From assembly GCA_009176605.1 (NCBI GenBank), contig SEYY01001260.1, positions 65,001 to 87,500 of the forward strand: 22,500 nucleotides of DNA. The letters are read 5' to 3'. The notes beneath the pieces were generated by a model. That model was not told the DNA's origin and ran no database searches. It was given only the letters and a program-made list of their open reading frames with translations. The position numbers were made by a program, and so were the translations under genes. This stretch comes from Armadillidium nasatum. Its lineage: Eukaryota > Arthropoda > Malacostraca > Isopoda > Armadillidiidae. This document shows positions 1 to 19,388 of the stretch, one piece after another. The first letter of the stretch is position 1; each line of letters opens with the position of its first letter.

Positions 1-480
1 AAAACATTTAAAGTATTATGTAAATTGTAAATTACTACTATAAAAACTTCTTAATATACTTTTACCGTTCATTTTTTTTTCTCTGTTCCCGCCAAAAAAA
101 AATAATTTTCCCGTGAAAGCTCGAAGGTAAAACTATTATAAAAAACTATTATAAAATGAAAAATAAATTTATTTTATATTATATTATATTATATTTACAA
201 TAAAAAAATGTTAATGTTCAAAATTTTAATTTTAATATATTTTAATATGTAATATTTAAATATATTGTAAAACAATATTTTCCACTTAAATATATAAAAT
301 TTTGTATGTTATTTCAAAGTGATTTTATAAAACTTTAATAATAATAACGTTGTAAGCCATTTTTGTTAAAAATAATAAAATAAAGTGAAAAACAAATAAT
401 TTGTTAATTGATCATTTACATTTTGAGATAATTTTAAAATATCGTTAGCAAATATTGAAATATTCACTTTATCCAAGAAG
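1..480. other. AT-rich non-coding stretch
   Basis: No coding signal or recognisable element is visible. The block is dominated by A and T runs. It includes a short pentamer run near 174-196 and many TAA/TTA triplets that close all frames quickly. It ends where a purine-rich, GAA-rich minisatellite starts. Confidence 0.7.
174..196. repeat. (ATATT)n pentanucleotide microsatellite
   Basis: About four to five consecutive copies of ATATT follow an A/T-rich lead-in. This is an ordinary simple repeat. Confidence 0.8.
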
Positions 481-490
481 CCGAAGAAGA

Positions 491-690
491 AGCCGCACTG
501 TCCAGAAGAAGACGTCCAAAGCAGAAGAAAGAAGAAACCGCCACTACAGCAGCAGAAGACGTTCAAAGAAGAGGCAAGAAGAAACCACCACTACAGCAGC
601 AGAAGACGTCCAAAACAGAGGCAAGAAGCCGCCGCTCCTACAGCAGCAGAAGAAGTTCCAACGCCTCTGCTCCCGAAAGGAGACCCAGTT
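491..690. repeat. 47-bp-period GAA/CAG-rich minisatellite, about four units
   Basis: The landmark CTACAGCAG recurs at 544, 591 and 638 (last copy slightly changed). The landmark GACG recurs at 511, 558 and 605, with GAAG at 652. Both give an exact 47-bp period over about four units. Each unit contains a purine-rich core of GAAGAAG and AGCAGCAG type. Because 47 is not a multiple of three, each unit is read in a different frame. The 121-codon open frame across this block (455-820) is therefore better explained by lack of stops in GAA/CAG-rich DNA than by a repeated protein. Confidence 0.85.
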
Positions 691-921
691 TGGAAGACCA
701 TTTGCCCTCGACTGTGGTTCCTCCTTTGAAGTAGCCTTCCATCCGAGGCTACAGACGCTCCGAAAGAAAAGTGGTGGATACCACACGTCTACCAGTCAAC
801 ATTCTACAAGGGGACATTAAAAACACCCAGCCTCCTGATCTATCCCCCCCTTCGCGCTACACACAATATAGGGACCTCCTGCACGCTGGACCCCTATATA
901 ATTGGTGACACAAATAGGTCC
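691..921. other. GC-richer block, possible LTR-like end (unproven)
   Basis: This mixed-composition block contains a C-rich stretch (GATCTATCCCCCCC near 838) and a TATA-like CCTATATAA near 893-901. It is followed at once by TTGGTGAC, a string that in many Gypsy-type LTR retrotransposons begins the primer-binding site just after the LTR. No second LTR, gag/pol frame or flanking duplication is visible, so LTR identity is only a guess. A (TA)n array cuts the block at 922. Confidence 0.25.
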
Positions 922-933
922 ATATATATATAT

Positions 934-1007
<74 letters not shown>
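922..1007. repeat. (TA)n array 1
   Basis: About 86 bp of TA dinucleotide with one phase slip near 944. It follows the possible LTR-like block and is separated from the next array by a unique stretch of about 73 bp. Confidence 0.97.
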
Positions 1008-1010
<3 letters not shown>

Positions 1011-1076
1011 GATCTTGATCTTCGTACGATCTCACGTGAGCAAACTAGCTCAAACGAGTAGGGCAATATCTACGTT

Positions 1077-1251
<175 letters not shown>

Positions 1252-1278
1252 TATATATATATATATATAATATATATA

Positions 1279-1357
<79 letters not shown>

Positions 1358-1366
1358 ATATATATA
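1252..1366. repeat. (TA)n array 3, interrupted
   Basis: About 115 bp of TA repeat with phase slips near 1270, 1285 and 1347. It separates the two GATACC units. Confidence 0.97.
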
Positions 1367-3825
<2,459 letters not shown>

Positions 3826-4918
3826 AGTCAATTAATAGCTTAACAACTTTTCATAAAGTTATTAGTTATTTACTTATTACATGAATTTTTTTTAATTTCA
3901 GTCCACACATTTTTAATATAAAATTCATTTCATTTACACTCTAAGAATTCAAAATGTTCTACATTCAAAGTATCTATTCTAAGAATAAACAGCACCAATT
4001 AGGACATTCGGTATGCCCGTTAATTAATTGGCTTCGGTCAATTATTTAAACGCTTCGCTGAAGCTTCAACAATTCACAGAAGCAGAAGCTTCAGTGCATC
4101 CCCAGTAAATATGCACTTTCCTAAATCTTTTGTATATGTTTAAATGATGACAAATTATCACATTTATTAAATTAATAAATAATTAATTTAAGCATTTGCT
4201 GAAAATAAGTGTAATTTCTAAGATATGCTACACTCTTGCCTAAGGTTATTCCTTCCGTCAGTATTTCAAATGAAACCCGTTCAATAATGTGCCTATTCCT
4301 GTGTAATAAGATTTACAATTCTTGGCATTGAAAAGGACTTATTTTAGAAACAAATGAGTATCGTATACTTTTAACGAATTGACTTTCCACTGCGATTCCT
4401 AGAAAGATTTTCTAAAATGGATCCCCTTCCCGATTAATGATTAAAAAGTTCGTGAGATTTAAACTTTTCAAATTTAAAATTAAAAAAAGCGTTATAATTC
4501 AAAGAGGAAGCATGGGAAAAGCATTGCATATTTATAACAGGCTTAGTTTGTTTACATCACATTAAAAAAAATATAATTATTTTTAATTTATACGAAAATG
4601 ATTTTGACTTATAAAAAGCCTAAATAAAAAAATTCAGTTATTCTGCAGTTAAAAGCATTCGTACGTTTTTAAAACAAAATGGATTAGTAAGTAAATTAAA
4701 GAGTATTTTCATTCATAAAACAGAAATAAGATGGAAACAGATATTCGTTATATGTCAAAGTCAATCCCTGACCAATATAGATTCATGAAGGATTTTGAAA
4801 TTATTTTAAAAACTTTTGGAAAGAGTCGTAGAAAATTAGAATAGTTTCTAAAGTCATTGAAAGAAGCCAGTATTGCAACAAAAAATTTTAAAAATCTTAC
4901 TGTACAGTTATATTGATG

Positions 4919-4923
<5 letters not shown>
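3826..4923. other. AT-rich stretch without recognisable genes
   Basis: No long frame or element motif is visible on either strand. The notable local structure is an inverted repeat at 4058-4094. The stretch ends in an A33 run that may be the poly(A) tail of an old plus-strand insertion whose body I cannot identify. Confidence 0.6.
4058..4094. repeat. Perfect 10-bp inverted repeat built on AAGCTT
   Basis: CTGAAGCTTC (4058-4067) and GAAGCTTCAG (4085-4094) are perfect reverse complements around a 17-base spacer. Each arm contains the palindrome GAAGCTTC. Related GCTTCG motifs at 4031 and 4052 suggest a small GAAGC-based cluster. Confidence 0.8.
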
Positions 4924-4958
<35 letters not shown>

Positions 4959-4960
4959 AT

Positions 4961-5041
<81 letters not shown>
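4924..5041. repeat. A33 - (AAT)n - (AT)n compound tract (TA array 6)
   Basis: A run of about 33 A residues (4924-4956) passes into three or four AAT triplets and then about 77 bp of AT dinucleotide (4965-5041). The order A-run, AAT, AT looks like a retroposon tail degrading into, or seeding, a dinucleotide array. No body of such an element is recognised upstream. Confidence 0.9.
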
Positions 5042-5043
<2 letters not shown>

Positions 5044-5624
5044 AAGGGTTGGTTGGATAATGATAGAAGAAACAAATAAGTACTTTACCTTCAATATTTG
5101 TTAACATAAAACAGATAAAATAGTCCAAGGAAATTTTATAAAAAGGTTTAACTCGATTATAAAATTTATAATGACTAAGGAAGGCGTCAACCTGAAGCAT
5201 AAGACTAAGAGAACGCTAGTTTCTATCACTAAAGATTTAAAACAAATAAAAAATTTCGGCATTTGAAATTATTATTTTTGAGAACACATTATAAATTTTT
5301 AATGACACAATTGTTTCAAAGAAGAATCACGATTGAAATACTTTGGCTTCTAAATAATTCACGATACTAACTAAGAATCACAAAGTAAAATTACTTTTTA
5401 AAAAATTCACAAAAGTAGAAAAAGAAAAGAGGAACGAAGAAATCCGAAATGAAACATCAAGTACTTTGATCACTACATATTATCCCCGCGCGAATGCGGA
5501 GAATCTAAAAGTATTTAATATAAGGATTTGGAGAAAAAAGAAACCTTTTTTAAACAAGGACTCCTTTTCTGAACATGCTCGGCCGAAGCCGAAAGAGCTA
5601 ACGGCGGAGAAGAAAAAATACAGG
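5042..5624. other. AT-rich stretch without recognisable genes
   Basis: No motif or long frame is supported. A slightly GC-richer patch lies at 5486-5620 just downstream (in minus-strand sense) of the LINE endonuclease remnant. It may be further eroded element sequence. Confidence 0.6.
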
Positions 5625-6849
<1,225 letters not shown>

Positions 6850-7115
6850 GGAGTAGTGTGAAGAAATTCTGAAGGCACCTCCAAAAGTGAGAGAAAGAAT
6901 GCGTTTCTTCAAAGAAAGATAGCCAGAAAAGAAATACTAAAATACCAAGGACGGAGAAATGTCGGAGTTGCTTGTTGTGGAAGATGTTATAGTAGTCTGA
7001 AAGATTAGACCGACTGAAAAGATGTAAAACAGAGTTTATGATGGATTGAGAATAACCTTGTGTTTCCTCTGCCTTAATTAGAAATATTAGAAAGATCAGA
7101 GGTTAGTTTTTCGAT
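6850..7115 (-). mobile_element. Jockey-like LINE fragment D
   Basis: This internal fragment of the same LINE family aligns with copy A from about 3000 to 3260. It shares GAAGATGTTATAGT followed by a GAAAGAT segment, TTTCCTCTGCCT and GAAAGATCAGAGGT. The left part (GTGAAGAAATTCTGAAGG near 6858) matches the reverse complement of copy C near 20430-20455. No frame is open. It is heavily diverged and lacks both ends. Confidence 0.7.
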
Positions 7116-7619
7116 TAGGGAAGCACCCAAGAGTGGTAGTGATTACTTAAAAAAAAATTTATATAGAACTAAATATACGAATACCCTTATAATAATAATA
7201 CGAATAGAGATGTTTAACCCTTTACATTAGAATTTTATAATATTTAAAACAATTTTAATTTTGTTAATTATTATTATTATTATTATTATTAATATTACTA
7301 TTATTATTTCCTGTAAGCCGATTACCATGTATCAATTTTATACAATTCTAATGTAGAGGTAGCGTTATAATAATTTCATTATTAAATTATCAAGTAATAA
7401 TCATACCGTTAGTGTTTATTTTGTTAATCATTTGTCGTGCAGAAATACGATGATCAGCGTTATCCGTGGAGTAATCTTCATCGTGAGCTTCACAGCAAGC
7501 CAAAACACGAGCAGAGAGAAAAGAAAGCAGAGCGTCAGTAATGATAGTAATATTGCGCGTAACATTCCGTTGGGGACAACAACATACATGGATCATTACA
7601 AAAATATATCAAAAGATTA

Positions 7620-7621
<2 letters not shown>
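7116..7621. other. AT-rich stretch without recognisable genes
   Basis: It contains an (ATT)n microsatellite and no credible coding frame. The 68-codon frame around 7390-7596 has no recognised motif and runs straight into AT repeat context. Confidence 0.55.
7267..7309. repeat. (ATT)n microsatellite, imperfect
   Basis: About eight perfect ATT triplets are followed by imperfect TATTACTATTATT. Confidence 0.9.

Positions 7622-7709
<88 letters not shown>
7622..7709. repeat. (TA)n array 8
   Basis: 88 bp of TA dinucleotide with no identified element on either side. The right edge reads TATACAGGG. Confidence 0.97.
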
Positions 7710-7712
<3 letters not shown>

Positions 7713-7940
7713 GGTAAATGTTTTTAGATATTGGGACAAAATAAAATTTATAGTTTTAAATCAATGATTAATTAACAAATATAAAAGTGAGTCTTTTTAT
7801 AATAAAGAATTGAGTGAAAAGTGATTCATGCCGAGGGAGGACGATTAAAAAGAAAAAATTAATAATAAAGATGAAGTTTGTAATAATGTGAGAATAAATA
7901 ATGAAAAACAAAACATCCTCGAAAGAATAATTATGTATCA

Positions 7941-7993
<53 letters not shown>

Positions 7994-8266
7994 TCACTAT
8001 TTTCAGATACCGAACAGTACGTTAAAATAACATAGTTTTGTTGTGAGAATCATTCCTGTACAAATTTTGGCATTCGAAGCTTTATATTGATTAGAAACGT
8101 TCTCAACACTCAACAGTTTTTAGTCCGGAAAAAGGTTAATGAAGCACGAACGAAATCGAATAAAAACCTAATATTTTAATAAAAAATAAAAATTTTTAAG
8201 AACAACACTCGACTTTTCAAACTGGCAAAATTTAATTTGAAAGTGAAGGGCGAATTGTGTGCGTGC
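7710..8266. other. AT-rich stretch without recognisable genes
   Basis: Simple-sequence DNA with one (AAT)n array. Nothing else is recognised. Confidence 0.55.
7941..7991. repeat. (AAT)n microsatellite
   Basis: About 17 uninterrupted AAT triplets. Confidence 0.95.
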
Positions 8267-8402
<136 letters not shown>

Positions 8403-8421
8403 GGGTGTGCGCGCGCGTGTG
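8403..8421. repeat. (GC/GT) alternating tract
   Basis: TGTGCGCGCGCGTGTG is strict purine-pyrimidine alternation and a classic Z-DNA-prone sequence. It stands out in an AT-rich, CpG-poor setting. Confidence 0.85.
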
Positions 8422-8699
8422 AAAGTCAAAATAACCCTTCCAATTTAACAATAATTATAACTATAACAGTGTGGATACAAATTAATGAGGATTTGAGAAG
8501 CATTGGAAGAGCTTACTTGTGGTTGAAAAAAACTTTAAATTCAAATGGTTTATAAGAATAAACATGCAAAGGAGTTACATGAAACTTCAAGTATTGTAAG
8601 AATATTTCTGTTAAGATATGAACAATCCTATATAAGAAATTATTAGATATATATTTTGTTTAAGTTCAGTAAGAAGATGAGTGGGTCTGAAGATATTAG

Positions 8700-9420
8700 T
8701 AAATAATTCGTTAATATTTTTTTTCCATTTATAATTTAGGAAATAGATTAATATGGAAAAGCATTTTCATAAAATTCTCTATCTGTGCAGAACAAATGCG
8801 AATAAAATTTTTTTTAAATATTCTAAAAATTCTATATCTAAGATCTGATAATATTACTTGAGGGATATTACAAGTAGTTTTGTAGCAAGAAGAGTGGAAG
8901 TACGGGTAGGTTTTCTAAGTTTAAATATGTTTTTCTTATCTGTAAAAAAAATATCTAGAAAGAAGAAAACATTCATTGGTGCTTTAAGGTAAATCTCATG
9001 TTTCTGTGTATTTTACCCGTATACTGTGGAGAAATATATACAAGATCTTTATACTTGAAAATTCAAAACATACATCCATTTAGAGGTGATAGAGGAGGGA
9101 TATGAACTGAGAAGGACCCTGCTGGATCCATGTTTTTCATGATAACAGAGAAAGATATTAGAAAATGTAGGACTAAAGGAAAGCTCATCGACATAAAATC
9201 AATTTGGCTGTGAAGTTCCCCATTGAAAAGAAAGGGAATCCTCAACTAATACTTTCAAAAATTTAGTTAAGGAGAAGTTATCCATTCCTATATGTTTTGA
9301 TTATTGGGAAACAATCTATTGGACATTGTGTTGATTGAAAGTTTCAGAAAGTTTCATATAAAGATTCGATTTTGAAGTTTGTCTTGAAGAAATTCTCAAA
9401 AGAAGAAACTTTAGAAATCT
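8700..9420 (-). pseudogene. Penelope-like element reverse transcriptase, decayed
   Basis: On the minus strand, collinear fragments in shifting frames match the Penelope-like RT. RLFPNNQNI (about 9345-9318) and MDNFSLTKFLKVLVEDSLSF (about 9290-9232) come first. Then FLFNGELHSQID is followed by a corrupted version of the 'GMAMGSPLGP' block in the 60-codon frame 9245-9063, residues 5-24. FKYKD...HRNMRFTL follows (about 9060-8995). Last is FLDIFFTDKKNIFKLRKPTRTSTLLATKLL (about 8960-8875), whose FLD...RKPT.T pattern is typical of Penelope-like enzymes. Several frameshifts and stops are present. No GIY-YIG endonuclease was identified downstream. The family assignment rests on motif order, not on an alignment score. 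Confidence 0.65.
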
Positions 9421-12684
<3,264 letters not shown>

Positions 12685-12689
12685 CACAG

Positions 12690-12720
12690 AGGGTTGAGAG
12701 TTAAAGTGAATCAAGTCCAT
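12690..12720 (+). repeat. MITE left terminal inverted repeat
   Basis: Begins AGGGTTGAGAGTTAAAGTGA. It pairs with 12863-12893 with three mismatches. Confidence 0.85.
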
Positions 12721-12862
12721 GAGACTCATTTCTGAGGAAACAGATCTCAAAGTTGATTAGTTGCTATCAATTAACAATGAACTATGGAATTGATTCACTG
12801 TTACACATAAAATATAACATTTTTACTCTACCATGGCAGTGTTAGTACAAAATGGGCAAAAT

Positions 12863-12893
12863 ATGAACTTGGTTCACTTTAACTCTGAACCCT
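12863..12893 (-). repeat. MITE right terminal inverted repeat
   Basis: Its reverse complement begins AGGGTTCAGAGTTAAAGTGA. It pairs with 12690-12720. Confidence 0.85.
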
Positions 12894-12902
12894 TCATATA
12901 TA

Positions 12903-14183
12903 CACAGGATCCGGCAGCCAATCTTGACGGTTTCAAGTGGTAGTGGAGGGAGGCATGAGCGGTCAGAAGGGGAGAGGGTTGGTCTCATCGGCTTCTCCAG
13001 ATGTGGCAGTTTAGTTACAATAGATTGGTGGACCCATGAGCATCGTGCGTTCGCAGTCGAAACGTTTTTCAGAAATAACAATTCCGTGATAAGAACATAG
13101 AGGCAATTTCGTTTACATTTTAATGTTTCTCCTCGTGGCCCAATTCCAACTCGGAACACCATACTTTTGTGGGTTCGAAACTTTCGAACCACAGCTTTCG
13201 GAACAAGGAAGACACCTGCAAACATTGAGGCGCGTTTGAAAGGAGCCCCGAGGCATTTAGCTATTCGTCATGCTCAGGCTCTAAGGATGTCCGACGAATT
13301 CTTCATGAAGAATAGAACTTTCACCCGTACAAATTTGCTTTAGTTCAAAATTTACAGAAACAAGATTTGGCAAGTAGGTTGGTTTTTGCAAAGCCATGTT
13401 AGGGATGCTCAATGAAGACCCACGAATTTACGTGTTGACCTCGGACGAAGCCCATTTCCACCTTAACGGTAGTGTTAATAAACAAAATTTCCGTTATTGG
13501 ACCCCAACTAACCAACAAGAGCTTCATCAACGGCCTCTGCACAAAGAAGGGATAACCATCTGTAAGTCAGCTGTCATAGGCCCCTCCCCTTTTTTTAGAA
13601 TGGCCGTACTGTGACGGTTATTTCCGAGAGCTACATAACGATGATCAGTGAATTCCTTCTCCCTGAGTTACGTCGCCGCCGAATTCCTCTTAGGAGAGTT
13701 TGGTTTCAGCAGGATGGGATAACTGCGCACACTTCACGTGTCCATAGCCCTTTTAACAGAATCATTTCCCGGTAGATTAATCTCACTCCGGGATGACATT
13801 CCATGGCCGGCCCGTTCTCCAGATCTGTCCACTTGTGATTTTTTTCTGTGGGGCTACCTGAAGGGAAAGGTTTACCTTGAAAAGCCACGAACTTTGGCAA
13901 AACTGCGAGAAAATATCGAAAGAGAAATCCGTGCGATCCCTTGCCACATCTTGGAAAGAGTGATGACAAACTTCTCCAACCGATTCAAGCAGTGCAGAGA
14001 AAATGGTGGTCGTCATTTAGGTAGCGTTATTTTTGCTTCATAATGGTAATGTTTAACTTTTTTTTTGTCTTTTATACTTCCACTATTCCTCTGTTAAATA
14101 AATATATTATAAAATGCATATCTCAAATTTATATTGCGTTACTCCATTTCAAAAACCGTCAGTACTGACTGCAGGACCCCGTG
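12903..14183 (+). mobile_element. Full-length mariner-like transposon (inactive)
   Basis: The element is 1,281 bp, the usual mariner size. Its left end starts CACAGGATCCGGCAG. The reverse complement of its right end starts CACGGGGTCCTGCAG. The two ends match at about 24 of 31 positions and share TGACGGTTT. TA lies immediately outside both ends (12901-12902 and 14184-14185), as expected for the TA target duplication. The right end opens directly into the longest TA array of the window. A disabled transposase gene fills the interior. Confidence 0.88.
13018..14043 (+). pseudogene. Mariner-type transposase, frameshifted
   Basis: The N-terminal helix-turn-helix region is seen at about 13021-13260 (WTHEHRAFAVETFF, then FNVSPRGPIP and NTILLWVRNFRTT), with an in-frame TAG near 13097. 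The catalytic core carries TSDEAHFHLNGSVNKQNFRYW (13438-13500; first Asp at 13444), WFQQDGITAHTS (second Asp at 13713) and PARSPDLSTCDFFLWGYLK (third Asp at 13837). The C-terminal end is YLKGKVYLEKPRTLAKLREN to FAS, with stop TAA at 14041-14043. At least three frame breaks separate these blocks: around 13300-13400, near 13590, and near 13735-13750. The expected ATG appears to be ATA near 13021. The 124-nt distance between second and third Asp codons suggests about 41 intervening residues once the frame is allowed for. Confidence 0.88.
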
Positions 14184-15401
<1,218 letters not shown>

Positions 15402-15412
15402 AAAAAAAAAAA

Positions 15413-17606
<2,194 letters not shown>

Positions 17607-17787
17607 GGTACATAAAGGAATCCGCTAGAACTGCCCCTGAATAAACGTCAGGGTTGAAAGTCCCAGCGGAATCCTCCGACCACACTCGGGTGTAGGATTA
17701 ACAAGCCAGAGCTCTATCCTCGCATACCGCAGATTAATATGTTATACTGTAATTACCACAATAAAACCGTGGAATATAATTTGTATA
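17607..17787. other. Structured spacer between two SINE heads
   Basis: It contains nested inverted repeats. The outer arms are GGAATCCGCT (17617-17626) and AGCGGAATCC (17665-17674), pairing at 9 of 10. The inner arms are CCCTGA (17635-17640) and TCAGGG (17648-17653). A further small hairpin follows (ACAC TCGG GTGT, about 17682-17693). It may be part of the SINE body or a separate structured sequence. Function is unknown. Confidence 0.5.
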
Positions 17788-17863
17788 CTTTTACTTCTGC
17801 TAATGAGGATTCGAACCCTGGCCTCTTAGATGGTAAGACTTTGCGCTAACCATTACACCATTA
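17788..17863 (-). mobile_element. tRNA-derived SINE head, copy 2
   Basis: It is nearly identical to copy 1 over some 75 bases. The B box is at plus 17807-17817 and the A box (TGGTGTAATGG) at plus 17850-17860, giving the same A-to-B spacing. Its downstream side (minus sense) reads AAAAGTATACAAATTATATTCC rather than a TA array. The two copies lie about 261 bp apart in the same orientation. Confidence 0.8.
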
Positions 17864-17960
17864 ATATAACATATTAACTTATATTGGAGTGCCTATGCCT
17901 CCACAATCTTCACACGTATCCTACAAATTTACAAGCGCTTACACCTATTGATAAATCGAA

Positions 17961-19388
17961 ATGGCGAAACACAAATCTGCCTCGGAGAATCCAAGAGGGG
18001 CGGATTATAAATATAGCCCTAATCCACTCCTTCCCCCAACACCACTTGCCTCGTTGCCGACTTGCCCTGTTTTACGGTCTTCTCTTTTCATTAATTTCTG
18101 CAACATTCGAGGACATTTATCTAATCTCCACTTTGTCGAAAAACACCTCTCTTCTTCTAGATAACATCTCTTGTTCTTAACTGAAACTCAGGTATTTGAG
18201 TGCTCTGAGAGCAAACCTACTCTGTTTCCTCCTACTGTCTCTATCCTCAATTTTCAGCCAAAGGCTGATGTTACGCATTTATGTGCAACGATGTTGTCTG
18301 TTCCCGTGACTTTAATTTGGAGTCTCCTGAATTCTCTACTTTATGGCTTAAACTTACTTGCAAATCTACAACTAAATTTATCTGTTATGTCTACTTATCT
18401 CTCAACTCTGCAGACTATCCAAAATTCTTCGACTATCTTAACTACAAAATAGAACACATTCTTTCATCTTCTCCTTCCTCTGAAATCATCATTTTAGGTG
18501 ATTTCAACGTTCACCATCGCCAATGGCTTTTATCTAGTTCTCATGATTCAGCTGGTGAACTCACCATCCAATTTTCTATCCAGAATAACCTTGAGCAGTT
18601 GGTGCATCTCTCTACCCGTATCAATGACCGCCTTCGTGATGAACCCAACACATTTGATCTTTTCCTAACTTCTTATCCTTCTTCTTACACTGCTAAACTC
18701 TTTCCTCCTCTGGGTTAATCCGATCATCTTCACATCTCTGTATCTTGTCCTGTTTCTTCAAATCTTCAGCAAGAACAGCCCCCGCCTTCAGCGAGGAGAC
18801 ATTTCTGGCATTTCGCTACCACTAACTGGTCTGACTTGTGGTTGTACTTTTCTGATTTCCCATGGAATGATTACTGTTTCCGTGGGAGGGGTCCCTCTGA
18901 GAGTGCAGAGTGCTTAACCGAGGTGATTCTCTCTGGCATGGAGCCGTACATTCCATATTCTTTCCCTTCTACTAAACCTAACAAACCTTGGTTAAACTCG
19001 GCTTGTTCTTGCGCTATCTGCCGCAGGGATGCTTCCTTCAGGGATTACCGTCGTCTTCAAACTCCAGAAACTCACGAAACTTCTATTTCATCCCGGAATC
19101 GTGCAAAATTTATCCTTCGTAACACTAAAAACTCATTTCTTCGTAAAAAATGCAATAATCTTTCTGATTCTTCTTCTTTATGCTCTTTCTGGCATTTTGC
19201 AAAAAATGTCAACTCTAACTGCTTCTTCCTCTTTCCCTCCTCTAGTATGTTATGACGGTTCAACTGCCGTTTTGCCTTCCCCTAAAGCCTTTACTTTTGC
19301 CTTTAATTCAACCTTAGACAATTCCGGAGCTGTTCCTACTCCTTCAACCCCTCCAACTAATATATGGCCTAAAACTGTAACCTTCTAA
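17961..19388 (+). pseudogene. Endonuclease domain of copy C
   Basis: The first frame begins MAKHKSASENPRG and continues to INFCNIRGHLSNLHFVEKHL, the start of the endonuclease fold. After an in-frame TAA (18162-18164) it continues as LLFLTETQ (catalytic Glu region). A frameshift near 18262-18270 leads into the frame with [45 protein letters not shown] (intact GDFN) and STRINDRLRDEPNTFDLFLTS. A TAA at 18719-18721 falls between the Gly and Ser of the expected GSSDH. The same frame resumes with SDHLHISVSCPVS and continues to NKPWLNSACS. A second frameshift near 19215 leads to a short frame ending at 19388. No active enzyme is possible. Confidence 0.88.

Larger units (their letters stand above)
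12685..12896. mobile_element. TA-flanked MITE of about 212 bp with 31-bp terminal inverted repeats
   Basis: 12690-12720 and the reverse complement of 12863-12893 match at 28 of 31 positions; both contain AGAGTTAAAGTGAA. The interior has no coding capacity. TA dinucleotides lie on both sides (12683-12684 and 12897-12898), as expected for a non-autonomous Tc1/mariner-type element. The left end carries a few extra bases (CACAG) before the match begins, so the exact terminus is uncertain. Confidence 0.75.

Noticed and set aside
455-820. 121-codon Arg/Lys/Gln-rich plus-strand frame
   Set aside because: It lies over a 47-bp tandem repeat whose period breaks the reading phase. No family is recognised, and the opposite strand is also open (544-786), as expected from low-complexity composition.
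12842-13225. 127-codon minus-strand frame across the MITE and mariner 5' part
   Set aside because: It crosses the junction of two unrelated elements and is antisense to the transposase N-terminus.
13706-14016. Minus-strand frames opposite the transposase C-terminal region
   Set aside because: They are shadows of the plus-strand transposase, whose catalytic motifs are clear.
17617-17674. Hammerhead-type ribozyme in the inter-SINE hairpin
   Set aside because: The CTGATGA and GAAA core elements are not both present in the needed arrangement on either strand.
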